From positions 27,012,270 through 27,076,269 of the forward strand of contig JAJLRJ010000006.1 of assembly GCA_024195265.1 (NCBI GenBank): a DNA stretch of 64,000 bases, read 5' to 3'. The stretch is from Dendrophyllia cribrosa (lineage: Eukaryota > Cnidaria > Anthozoa > Scleractinia > Dendrophylliidae). The notes below the pieces were generated by a model. It worked only from the letters and a program-made list of their open reading frames with translations, made no database searches and was not told the DNA's origin. Made by a program: the position numbers and the translations under genes. Numbering within the stretch: the first letter of the stretch is position 1; every line of letters begins with the position of its first letter. Positions 43,738-53,565 of this stretch are shown piece by piece.

Positions 43738-45518
43738 GCTGAGCACTCTAAGGTAACCATTATGTCCACGGCACGATTTGAATGCGATGAAGGTACGTTG
43801 AACACTATACATGCAATGAAGCTACGTTGGGCACTCTAGCGTAACTGCCTTCTCCACGTCAGAATCCGAATGCCGTAAATACGATACACTCACTGCACTT
43901 CTTGATATTCGTCTTCTTTTTCTGCGCTAAACACGTTTTCTTCGTCTTGGCACTCAAACAATATCTTCTCAATGCACCGCAGGAAATAAGATGGCGGCTG
44001 TTCATTTTACCACAATACCTTGCGGACCTAACACAGCACATAAGGCACAAAGAAAGCCAAATTTTTACAATATTTGTTCCAGTACTAAGGACAATGTGTA
44101 GACTAGGTTTGAAGATTTTATAACTTTTCTTTACATTATTATGAACGTTGTTAAGGTTTTTATGCGCTAAGAATTATGGGTAAATGTACTAGTCGCCATC
44201 TTTTTTCCTACCGAGGATTAAGTCCGTAATAGTGCCAATGTCTGTCTTGAATCGAAATGCTCAAATCGCTTATAAAATGGTTGTTAAAAATGCTTGCTTT
44301 GTCATTCAATTCAGAACAACAAAATTTTACTTGCACACGAATAGAACTGTGTAGAAAGAATTGCAAACAAAAACTTTTACATTTGCACAAAATAATATAG
44401 TTTGACTAAATCTACAAAAACACGAGGTCCCTTGCATACTAGCTATTTCGTAATCAAAGCGCAATTTTCATCACTATCAATACATTCTACCATGTACCTA
44501 AATCTAATAATGGGAATGATTCACTATTCCAAAATAAACAAAAGGCCTTTTCGTTCGCGTGATCGGTAATTTAAGATCAAACGTTCATCAAATGATAACA
44601 TTCCATGAGAACTCAAAGGCATTCATTTCATAAAATGAACTTACTAATCACTGCTTTCCTCATAACATGCCATGAGAACTCAAAGCCATTAATTTCATTA
44701 ATTGAACTTACTTATTACTGCTTCCCTAAAGAATCGCGACAAAATTATCAACAAAAACAAAGAAACTTTAGATAACTTAGACGTTCGCGTGATCGCTAAG
44801 AGAAAATAAAAAATTCATCAAATGATAACATGACATGACAGTTCAAAGCCATCCATTTAATAAATCCAAGTTACTAATTACTCCTTTTCTCAAAAACCGC
44901 GACAAAACTATCAACAAAAACAAACAATCTTTACATAAACTACACACCTACATGTGTACATCCGATTTTCTTAAAGTCTGAAATCTGTTTCTGCAGATCG
45001 GCTACGTTTACACTGTTTTTCTTTACAATGTTTCTCCGGCATACTTTAGACAGTCAGCACTTCAACAAAAGAAAAAAAGCACTCTAAGGTAACCCTTATG
45101 TCCACGGCACGATTTAAATGCGATAAAGGTACTTTGAACACTAATGCAATGAAGCTACGTTGGACACTCCAGCTTAACTGTCTTCTCCACGTTAGAATCC
45201 GAATGCCGTGAGTACGATACATTCACTTCTTGATATTTTATTCGTATTTGCACTCAAATAATATCTTCTCAATTAAGTCCGTAATAGTTCCAATGTCTGT
45301 ATTGAATTGAAACGCTCAGATCGCTTATAAAATGGTTAAAATGCTTGCTTTGTCATTCAATTAGGAACAAGAAAATTTTACTTGTATACGGATAGAACTG
45401 TAGAGAGAATTGCAGCAAACAAAAATTAGTTTGACTAAATCTGCAAAATCACGAGGTTTCTTGCATAATATTGCATAATCAAAGCGCAACTTTTATCACC
45501 GTCAATACTTTCTACCAA

Positions 45519-45558
<40 letters not shown>

Positions 45559-45845
45559 AATGGCAATGATTCACTATTCCAAAATAAACAAAAGGCAAAG
45601 TCCATACTGCCTTTTCGTTCGCGTGATCGGTAATTTAAGATCAAAAGTTCATCAAATGATAACATACCATGAGAACTCAAAGCCATTCATTTCATAAATT
45701 GAACTTACCAATTCCTGCTTTCCTCATAACATGCCATGAGAACTCAAAGCCATTTATTTCATAAATTGAACTTACTAATTACTGCTTCCCTAAAGAATCG
45801 CGACAAAATTATTAACAAAAACAAAGAAACTTTAGATAACTTAGA
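43738..45845. repeat. Tandem duplication of about 1.3 kb
   Basis: The block starting GAGCACTCTAAGGTAACC at 43738 recurs from 45078 in the same direction and order, with moderate divergence and deletions. Inside each block a 110-220 bp unit (GTTCGCGTGATCG...) is itself repeated (44555, 44783, 45616). Confidence 0.75.
45519..45558. repeat. (ATCT)n microsatellite
   Basis: About ten units inside the second block of the duplication; the first block has none. Confidence 0.9.
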
Positions 45846-46580
45846 CGGACACATCCATTTAAAAACAAATTTGAAAGATTATTGATACCGTAGGTAACGT
45901 GAGATATCGAAACTAAATAAGAACTTTAATACCCTTGTGGTGACGTAGCGTGAGATGATTATGACAAGTTCATGACATCCCAATAAACTAGGAAAATTAA
46001 CAATAGATCCGGGGGTGCTCCCAAAAAAATTTAGTGGCGGTATGCGACGACCTTCTTGAAATCGTAACCGGTTTAACCAACCATATCCTCAATGCCCTAA
46101 TATAGCTTCTAAAAAGAAAAAACCACTAACACCCCCCGCACCCGGACAAAAGTCCACAAGTTAACAAAGTTAACAATCCCTTAATCCCTTTTTTGTACTG
46201 ATTCCTAAATCTCTTTCATGCGCATGCGCATTAACGAGATAAAAGCATTTCGTCTGCGTCTTGTTCCAATGTCCTCCATCTTGAAAGTGGTTAAACCGCT
46301 GACAAATGCATCGATATGCTCATAACTTTAGAGGAGCCGTTTCTAAATTTAACAGGGCCCGTTAGAAAAATTAGCGGTGCCCAAAATAAAAAAAAAATTG
46401 TCGGGTAAACAGACAATTGACTGCAATGACTGGCCGAACATTTAGGCACAAGTGCCCAAAGTTAGGGGTGCCGTGCCCAAAAACGCTTGTCGTGTAAACC
46501 GGGTTTAGATGTTAATAATCATTTTTCCTTGGATATGTAACGGGGTTTTCGAAATCCGGAAAACCTCTTAAGTTCTATCT
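45846..46580. other. Intron, nothing recognised
   Basis: About 730 bp, no supported gene or element. Confidence 0.4.
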
Positions 46581-46584
46581 ATCT

Positions 46585-47165
46585 CTATCTATCTACTTCT
46601 GGTACACCCGCACCGATTTAATGAGTTTTTTCCAATCTCCTTTGTCAGACATGATAACTGGGAATTCCTGTCGTGCCAGTCAAATGTCCCTCTCTAATTG
46701 GTCTATAATAGTTATTGCTGAGCGCCCCCTCAATCGCTAGTCAAAAAGCTGAGAAGCAGCCTTGTTCTTGCTTCTCCAGCAATGTCCACTGAACTGTAGT
46801 CTACGAGTCTGCAGAGTTTTTGAGATGGGAGGTAGATTTCCATAGAGCTCCTTGTTGGTTATATGATCATTCCAGCTTTTTTTCAATGCTGTCCGTAGGA
46901 GTCTTGTATAACAGCCATCTAATAGGCCATTTGCACGATGGCGTCATTTGACTACAACTATTAGAACTCATTTCTGTTTTCCTTTCTTATTTAAATTTTG
47001 TAATCCCAGTGCGGTTTAAATAACAATAGCCCTAATTTGCACTACAAAACCAAAAACTGAAGGATTCTGGTAGTTATATTCATATGACGTCATCGTGCAA
47101 ATGGCCTATTGTTTCTCCAATGTCGTTGTTAGTGTCCAACTCTCTGACCCATACAGTAGAACAGT
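46585..47165 (-). mobile_element. RTE-like LINE 3' end with tetranucleotide tail, interrupted by a MITE
   Basis: The minus strand reads ESWTLTTTLEK, then (after a MITE) TRLLRTALKKSWNDHITNKE and LQTRRLQFSGHCWRS, a typical C-terminal pattern of RTE-like reverse transcriptases. It ends in GATA-type repeats at about 46580-46600, as RTE elements often end in short tandem repeats. Stops are present. Confidence 0.65.
46921..47110. mobile_element. MITE inserted in the RTE-like LINE
   Basis: 190 bp with ends AATAGGCCATTTGCACGATG and inverted copy including ATGACGTCATCG. Confidence 0.75.
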
Positions 47166-47169
47166 TTCT

Positions 47170-47420
47170 TAAGTTAGATGTTAATAATCATTTTTACTCG
47201 TATATGTAAATTGGGATTCCGAAATTCGGAAAACCTTTTAAGTTAGATGCTAATAATATTTTTTTTCTCGGATAAGTAACGGGGGTATCCGAAATTCGGA
47301 AAACCTCTTAAGTGAATTTAATTTAATTTAATTTTTCCTCGGATAAGTAACGGAGGTATCCGAAATTCGGAAACATCTTTGCGTTCTTTGCAAGTATCCG
47401 AAATTCGGAAACATCTTTGT
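47170..47420. repeat. Short degenerate direct repeats
   Basis: Four or five units built on GTATCCGAAATTCGGAAA preceded by GATAAGTAACGG. A further unit lies at 46506-46575. Confidence 0.65.
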
Positions 47421-48315
47421 ACTTTTGAGGGTATCCGAAACTCCGAAAGATTTAAATTTCGTGTGAAACCATTGATATGACGTTAGTAAATTTGTGCTTT
47501 CCAGCAAAATGAGAATTCCTTCTTCTCAATTTAGCACGATTTTAAGATTCCGAGAAAATAAAGACAATTCTCTCTTGTATAAAGGAGCGATTTTGTAATC
47601 CCGCGCAAAATTTAGCTTTACTTTTTTTTTGCCCATTTTTAACCTTTTTCCGAAGAAACTCATGAAACTGCCTTGTCCAACTCAATTAGTCCGACAGAGG
47701 TTGCAATTTTACCCGTAAAAATAAGCCATTTTCCTCACGATTCTTAGTATTTGCTCTGAATTTTCCAAAAATGTAATGTCACAAATTAGTTTGGAACTCG
47801 TTCATACGAAAATTGCCGAATATTTATAGACGTCGCTTTACCAAGAAATACAAACAAGGAAGCAGATTCATAAACGCCGGCAGAAAGAATATTCTTTCGA
47901 CATTTCTTCTACCAAAAAATTAATTTTTGCTATTGCATATTATCTGCTTACTAATCATATAAGTAAAACCATATAATTTACCTACCTGTCAACAGAGAAA
48001 AGCCGAAGAGCCACAAATTCGTCTTTTGAAAGAGGAATAATCAATAAAACGTCGGACATTTTCGTTTTTCGTTGTATTTCATTTACGAAGGAAAATTTTA
48101 TCATTTTCGCAAATACGCTGGTTTTAGAGTAGCCGACTTCTGTAGCATGAAGTTACTGTCTAAGAGCATTGCTACTCCTTTCTGGATGGGATGCTACTTT
48201 GTTGCAAGGTTGTTCTTTAGCAACATGTTCCCGGCATTCATTTATATACCTTGCTGAAGAGAGGAAATGTGGCGTAAGGTATGAATGTTATCTAAGGAAT
48301 CATTTCAATGGCAGA
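47421..48315. other. Intron, nothing recognised
   Basis: About 900 bp, AT-rich, without a supported feature. Confidence 0.4.
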
Positions 48316-48385
48316 TCGGGTAAGGCTCGAACTCCCGAACTCCAGGTTGAACGCCTGACGCGCTAACCGTTAGACCACACTGCGC
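48316..48385 (-). tRNA. tRNA-like sequence (pseudo-tRNA or SINE head)
   Basis: The minus strand has an A box (TGGTCTAACGGTTAG) and a B box (GAGTTCGAGCC) with a 4 bp anticodon stem around CGTTCAA (would read TTC, Glu). No good acceptor stem, so not a working tRNA. Confidence 0.45.
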
Positions 48386-48825
48386 TTTACAAAGCAATTA
48401 TATATTACGTGTATTAAATATATTCATTATTATTACGTGTATTAAAACTGACCTATTTTAGAACAGAAAAGAAAAACTAGACCTGATAGCGAAATATCTA
48501 AAAACTTACACAAAGGAAAAGCAGAACCATCACACAGCTACAGTAATATGATGACATGATTATCACACATAAAATCTAGATTTAAGTTCTTCGAGTTCTC
48601 TCATGTCCATATTTTATTTCATGTGTATAAATATAAACTGTGGTTTTCAACTGAGTATCTTAAGCAATTTCGCGATTTCTTTGTTTTTGTGTTTTTGCGT
48701 CCCTTTCTCGAGCAATGAGAAGTATGACTAAAACCAATTGTGAGTTGTTCGCAGCTTAGCACCGGATACATGTCATTGGTTCAGTGGATAATCTGTCTCT
48801 GTTAGACTGCGAGCCGCCTCTTATT
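48386..48825. other. Intron, nothing recognised
   Basis: About 440 bp; a TATTACGTGTATTAAA direct repeat near 48405-48450 only. Confidence 0.4.
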
Positions 48826-48950
48826 TTTCTTTTGGTTAGTCGAGCGAAAGGAACGCGCGCGAGTGGTACGCGCCACGCGGCTTCGCCGCTCGCGCGCGTG
48901 CTCTCGCACGACTAACTAAAAGAAAAAATAAGAGACGGATCGCAATCTTC
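48806..48950. mobile_element. Palindromic MITE
   Basis: Ends GACTGCGAGCCGCCTCTTAT and inverted copy; interior rich in CGCGCGAG words. Confidence 0.75.
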
Positions 48951-49036
48951 CTCTGTTTTGATGAATGGCTGGTGAGATTAATCTGGTTTTGATTTTCCGA
49001 CACTCCAGTGAAAACCGCTGTAAAATTAAATCTCAC

Positions 49037-49359
49037 CAATTCTCTGCCATTTTTATCGGTGTAAGAATTCCAGAATGATCCCTGTAACGACGAAGACAGC
49101 CTGTATTCTGTGACCCTCTCGTTGCCAATTTTATCCCCCTGAGTACTGACAGCACAGACTACAAAAAATGTTCCAAAATCCACCTGTAGCCAGTCATCAG
49201 TCCCGGCTGCTTTTAACGCACACCAGGCATCGCCTCTAGTATCGTAGAGTCGGCCATGATAGGGCATGTATCCAGACGTGTAATACGTGGAAGCTGTCAT
49301 CTGATTATCAGGTATTTTATCGGGTGTGGAAACGCCAATAGCGTTAAAGAAGCAGTCAT
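49037..49359 (-). CDS. Host exon: first part of an F5/8 type C domain
   Basis: 323 bp between acceptor CCATAG (49361-49360) and donor TTG|GTGAGA (49036). It encodes NAIGV, IPDNQMTASTYY, GRLYDTRGDAWCA, DWLQVDFG and VCAVSTQG in the order of discoidin domains. Phase 1 in, phase 0 out, matching the exon at 39896-40037 after a 9 kb intron. The gene is thus on the minus strand with at least two tandem F5/8 domains, and is probably a secreted or cell-surface adhesion protein. Upstream exons (signal peptide) would lie right of 49.4 kb or beyond EVE-B. Confidence 0.8.
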
Positions 49360-49394
49360 CTATGGATAAATTTAATTTTATCATGTAAGGTTCC

Positions 49395-49403
49395 ATTTTA
49401 TCA

Positions 49404-49432
<29 letters not shown>
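49395..49432. repeat. (ATT)n microsatellite
   Basis: About eleven ATT units just upstream of the exon. Confidence 0.85.
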
Positions 49433-49434
<2 letters not shown>

Positions 49435-49821
49435 GCGTTTATCATACTGTAACACAATTTTCGAATCTGATTGGACAATTGCACTTCGATGTGAGCGCTG
49501 AGAGAGCAGTTGCACTTGAAAAGTTGTTTTTATTTATCATGTATCCCAAACATTTTTGTCATTGTTGTTCTATAATATGTATGATTAACTGGCAACAGGA
49601 CTTGGAGTTGTCCAATTATGTTTGTAATGCTACTCGACATTACAGAAATGATAATATATATATAAATTTTTCTTTGTGAAGGTCAAGAAGCCAACTCCAA
49701 TTGGACTTTCAGATGTTTATATTTAAGTGCTCAACGTTTCGGCCGTCGCGGCCTTCCCTCAGGAGCCTAGACAGTTAAATTGAGAACAGAAATTTTCACA
49801 ACAAAGATTATGAGTGAAAAA

Positions 49822-49894
49822 GTGCCTCAGCCGGGAGTTGAACCCGGGTCTCCTGATGACCGGACAGATGCCTTAACCACTAGGCCACTGAGAC
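49822..49894 (-). tRNA. tRNA-like cloverleaf (SINE head or tRNA pseudogene)
   Basis: 73 nt on the minus strand. A 7 bp acceptor stem (GTCTCAG with CTGAGGC), D arm with TAGTGGTTAA, and a perfect T arm (CCGGG TTCAACT CCCGG) are present. The anticodon stem is weak and the base before the anticodon is not T, so it is probably tRNA-derived. A degraded GGCCGAAACGTTGAGC hammerhead-like segment lies close by (49730-49760), suggesting a composite repeat. Confidence 0.5.
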
Positions 49895-50086
49895 AACCAC
49901 ACTTACACAAACACAAACAACACATTTGTGGCTTCATAGTGGAAAGCTCTTGGGAGACATTTACACAAATTCTGCAATTAGGATCGCGTCACTTTACCCA
50001 ATCGTTCAGCGATTCACAGTCCACTCCGCAAGGAAATTAAATTACAAATTAGTGTGGGAAGGGAGATATGGACAACTAATTGCCTC

Positions 50087-50138
<52 letters not shown>
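50087..50138. repeat. (TA)n microsatellite
   Basis: About 50 bp of TA directly against the hammerhead palindrome. Confidence 0.85.
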
Positions 50139-50143
<5 letters not shown>

Positions 50144-50396
50144 AGTTGTAATATCAAACTTCCAACTCCATATCTTGACTTGATTGTGCTTTATTGACCC
50201 TACGTTTCGGCCATCACGGCCTTCTTCAGGGGAGTTACAACTATGGTAAGGCTTGCGTAAACCGTTTACGGTTTACGCAAGCCTTACCATAGTTGTAACT
50301 CCCCTGAAGAAGGCCGTGATGGCCGAAACGTAGGGTCAATAAAGCACAATCAAGTCAAGATATGGAGTTGGAAGCTTGATATTACAACTCATTCTA
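50139..50396. mobile_element. Near-perfect palindrome carrying two inverted hammerhead motifs
   Basis: Arms of about 125 bp (outer GAATGAGTTGTAATATCAA) meet at ACCGTTTACGGT; only about one mismatch seen. Each arm holds CTGAAGA-stem-GAAAC...GTC. TA arrays lie on both sides (50087-50138 and 50493-50556). It resembles inverted Penelope-type terminal repeats without a coding region. Confidence 0.7.
50304..50337 (+). ncRNA. Hammerhead ribozyme core
   Basis: CTGAAGA (50304-50310), stem II AGGCC/GGCC, GAAAC (50325-50329), GTC (50335-50337), giving a 2 bp stem III with a GTAGG loop. The mirror copy is on the minus strand at about 50196-50229. Stem I partners are not convincing. Confidence 0.5.
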
Positions 50397-50489
50397 CATT
50401 AATCTTTTCAAGCTACAAGATCGCACTTTACTAGAGTGATCCTCTGTCTTCGACAAGGCATACAGCATTGTTTGAGAGACCTGTCACAA

Positions 50490-50492
<3 letters not shown>

Positions 50493-50556
<64 letters not shown>
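50493..50556. repeat. (TA)n microsatellite
   Basis: About 64 bp, with single G interruptions. Confidence 0.85.
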
Positions 50557-51501
50557 TTATACCTGGATTTTCGAAAACGTGTTCAACGAAAATTTACGCA
50601 ATTTCACTACAACTAGCCCAAACAAGTGTTTTTATGAGCCCGATCAGCCCGAAAATCACAGAGAAGAGAGAGAAGAGGGAAAGGGAGCGAGGGTGAGAGA
50701 AAAAAAGACTGGCAACAGTCTATTAGATTTTATATTAAAAACAAGGCCAAGAACGCTCACAAACGCTTACCTAGGGCGATATCGTTTTAAAAAATCCAGG
50801 TATAATCGTGATAGATTGACGATACTGATCGGAAAAATTGCCAAAAAGCCATTTCATCTTAAAACCAGCAAACGACCCCCCTCCCCCCCCCCCTCCCCCC
50901 CCCTCCCCCTTCCCCTCCAATTGCAAAGATTGTCGTTACTTCCCATGATTCTCTGCTATGACAGAATCAAACGTTTCGAAGCAGCGCGCGCTAGATCTTT
51001 GTCGGTTATTTTCAGTAGATTTCCTTTTGGCCGCCTTGAACAAAGTTTTTCCGAGGACATCATTAAGTCCCGTGAAGGAAAGAAAGCTGGCGATTGGCAC
51101 AGTCTGTCGTCGTTCTATATCTTAGCGTATTTCGTCTCTTTTCAGACTACACGGGTGACTCTTGATCTCGGGCCGAGACGCAAAGGTTATGTGATATTGT
51201 GCGCTTTGTTCTTGGCGGTAACAAGTCTTTGGCCTCAAAAAGTAGCCTCTACGGGTCATATCTATTAAACGGCAGGCGAATTGTTAGTGAATTTTGACCC
51301 GACCAAAGACTTAGTAAAAATTTGCTTTGAAGGCAAGAGGCTTTGTGGTGCCCTGTCAAACGTGAGTCTACATCCGGGAACTCGAATAAAATTACTGTGA
51401 AGACAAATGTTTGTGGATGTTTATTTGCCAAGAGCGTGAGTTTTTTCGAGTTATTTGATGCTATTTTGCTTGTGAGAAACGTGGAAAGGCTATGAGTAGT
51501 T
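50557..51501. other. Host flank of EVE-B, nothing recognised
   Basis: 945 bp containing a poly-C tract at about 50880-50915. A long open frame reads across it but starts in the TA array and has no coding character. Confidence 0.45.
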
Positions 51502-51641
51502 TCCCGAAGTAGTGAGTGGGGGATGGCTCAAATACCATTTTTTGAGCCGATTTCCAATTTGTCCTCACTTCGTTCGGAAAAATTGGAAATCGTCTCAAAA
51601 AATGGCATTTGAGACCCTCCCCCACTCACTACTCGGGATCC
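51502..51641. repeat. Palindrome at the early end of EVE-B
   Basis: Arms of about 65 bp (CCCGAAGTAGTGAGTGGGGG outermost) around a short loop CACTTCGTTC. It ends 15 bp before the first CAATTGAA box. Position matches the palindrome at 18139-18367 of EVE-A though the sequence does not. Confidence 0.7.
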
Positions 51642-51654
51642 TCGGCCTCAAACA

Positions 51655-51690
51655 TGGGCATCACCAATTGAAGAAATTAAAAATTCTGTG
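51655..51690 (+). promoter_or_regulatory. Extra early-type box without a gene directly after it
   Basis: GGCATCACCAATTGAAGAAA, repeated almost exactly at 51803. It may be a duplicated promoter or part of a replication structure beside the palindrome. Confidence 0.5.
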
Positions 51691-51802
51691 AGCGGGGAGT
51701 CAGTGGAGCGAACGATTTTGTTTTGGCTGCCAATTTTTCGACCACCTTTTTAAGCGGGGGGGTCAAATGCGTTTTCCCCGAGCCCACCCGCAACGGCCAA
51801 GC

Positions 51803-51851
51803 GAGGCATCACCAATTGAAGAAATTCAAAACTCTCCATATAAACGTGACA
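51803..51851 (+). promoter_or_regulatory. Early-type promoter of the first EVE-B gene
   Basis: GGCATCACCAATTGAAGAAA, then CTCTCCATATAAACG and ATG at 51852. Confidence 0.6.
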
Positions 51852-52418
51852 ATGCCCCTCGTCAACGAACCAATGACTGCCGTTGCGTTTTTTAAAATGC
51901 GTGGGATTGAGTTGAAAGAAGGTGATGATTTATATGCAAAGAACAAAGGGACGTTCGAATACAATCCTTGCAGACATTGTGGTTTAAACTTCACCCAAGG
52001 TCATTCTCTTGTTGAGCATCAAAAATACGCTTGCAAGAATTTGAAAACAGAAAAACGCCCGAAAGTGCTTTGTCCCGACTGCAATCGAAGATTGTCTATA
52101 CAAACGGTTAACAGACACTTAAGAAATGGTTGCCCTCCCACGAAAAGAAACCCTCGAGTTTTTATACAGCGTGAGGTTGTTCGAGATGTTTTTGCCGAGG
52201 CATATGTCAGCCAGCATGAACTGAATGCATGGTTTGACGCTCAAGAGCAACAATGTCTTGAAGAGATAAGGCTGGAGGCTCTCGACCCCTTACCTAGGAT
52301 CCGAGATTCTAGCTTTGTTTCGGATTTCATCGAAGGCAAGACACCACTCGCAGCTTTTCAAACTGAGTTGAGCGGTTATCACCAATTGAAAAAACATTCA
52401 CCCTTCATATATCAATGA
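51852..52418 (+). CDS. Zinc-finger protein at the early end of EVE-B
   Basis: 188 residues from ATG 51852, chosen because the early-type box stands 35-45 bp upstream; the frame is open further upstream but with no ATG and over the box. It holds two Cys/His clusters: CRHCGLNFTQGHSLVEHQKYAC and, after a gap, CPDCNRRLSIQTVNRHLRNGC, each C-x2-C-x12-H-x(4-5)-C. The rest is charged and helical. It probably binds nucleic acid and may control early expression. EVE-A has an unrelated small basic gene here. The stop codon overlaps the start of the exonuclease gene. Confidence 0.65.
   Translation: MPLVNEPMTAVAFFKMRGIELKEGDDLYAKNKGTFEYNPCRHCGLNFTQGHSLVEHQKYACKNLKTEKRPKVLCPDCNRRLSIQTVNRHLRNGCPPTKRNPRVFIQREVVRDVFAEAYVSQHELNAWFDAQEQQCLEEIRLEALDPLPRIRDSSFVSDFIEGKTPLAAFQTELSGYHQLKKHSPFIYQ
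52376..52414 (+). promoter_or_regulatory. Early-type promoter inside the 3' end of the preceding gene
   Basis: TATCACCAATTGAAAAAACA, TTCACCC, then TTCATATATCA before ATG 52415. The box doubles as the codons YHQLKK of the zinc-finger gene. Confidence 0.65.
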
Positions 52419-53561
52419 TGGCGACAAAACAAGCTTTCATGAACTTTCTCAAATCGAGGAACACTGGCCTGAAACAAAAGAGCGCCGACTGGGTGAGAGC
52501 CAGACAAAACTCCATCGGGGCATCAGATATCTGCCTTGACAGGATCGTCGCCGTTTGAATCACGGCACAGCTTGCTCATGAAGAAAATACAGCCAACAAA
52601 TATGCTCAACAATGCGGCCTGTGCTTGGGGCAATCTGTTCGAGCCGATTATACGCAAGTATTTTGAGCAAAAACATTCTGTTTCCGTTTTTGGCCACAGC
52701 ATCTCTCTTAATATGTCAAGAGAGCATCCGCTTTATCGAAAGGTCACTTGTAGCCCAGACGGCTATTTCATGAATAAAGATAACACATTGAACTTGTTAG
52801 AGTTCAAGTGTCCGTTCAAGCGAAAAATAGCGATGAACAGAATTCCTGGCTATTATAGCGATCAGATACAAACAGGGCTTGCTTTGAGTGGCGATATGGT
52901 CTCCAAAGGCTTGTTTGTTGACGGTTATTTCAGATTGTGCTCTTTAAACCAGCTTGAACCAAGCCTGGCACACAACCAGTTTCTAAACGGAGGAAACAAG
53001 TTCAAAACGAAGGGTGACACAACGCTTGCGTGGGGAGTTTGTTATTTATTTAGCAAACGGATGATAACAAGAAATCAAAAGGCAATCATCGATGTCGGTT
53101 CACTCAAATCAAAACAATTATTTGAGAGAATTATGTCTTCCATTGCTGAGAAGGACATATGGTGTTGTTATGGAGCTGTAAGGATGTCGTTTAGAAAACA
53201 GGACGAAGATGAGGAGTTTTTGCGTTACGCCCATATGCAAGAAGTGTTTTCAGTGGGTTCAGAAGGTCCTAAACCAGTGGCTGTGTTCGCCTGGAAGCTC
53301 CTGGATATAACTGAGATTTGGGCTCCAAAGCAACCAAATTTTTTGAGCAACATTCAAACGTCAGTCGAGCGTTTTCATAACAGCTTGGCAAGCCTTCGAA
53401 AAAAGATAACAGAACACTCTGAAGAGAAAAGCATCCAACAAATCGTCCCTGTCAAAACTGTTCCAAACAATTTAGGTGATGACAGTGCAGTGTTGGAAGC
53501 CTTCTTGCTCTCAAAAATGGTATCAATTGAAAAAACATACCCCAGTCTATATCCCAACTGA
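52415..53561 (+). pseudogene. YqaJ-type viral recombinase nuclease, EVE-B, one frameshift
   Basis: The N-terminus (from 52415, to SIGASDI) is in one frame. From about 52536 (TGSSPFESRHSLLMKK) the rest is open in another, so a single frameshift near 52530 breaks it. Catalytic boxes are intact: WGNLFEPIIRKYFE, SPDGYF, LLEFKCPFK and YYSDQIQTGL. The C-terminal half is longer and more charged than in EVE-A, and both end in a DD-x-FL-type motif. It acts with single-strand annealing proteins or alone to resect viral DNA ends. Early-type control is inferred from the box upstream. Confidence 0.8.
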
Positions 53562-53565
53562 GCCA
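53522..53565 (+). promoter_or_regulatory. Early-type promoter inside the exonuclease 3' end
   Basis: ATCAATTGAAAAAACATACC, CCAGTC, TATATCCCAACTGAGCC, ATG 53566. It doubles as the codons SIEKTYPSLYPN. Confidence 0.6.

Noticed and set aside
48316..48385. Functional tRNA-Glu
   Set aside because: No acceptor stem pairing and G instead of T before the anticodon; kept only as tRNA-like.
50468..51268. 266-codon open frame through a TA array and poly-C tract
   Set aside because: Starts in TA repeats (Tyr-Ile run), passes through a homopolymer, and has no family pattern; no promoter box or splice signals.
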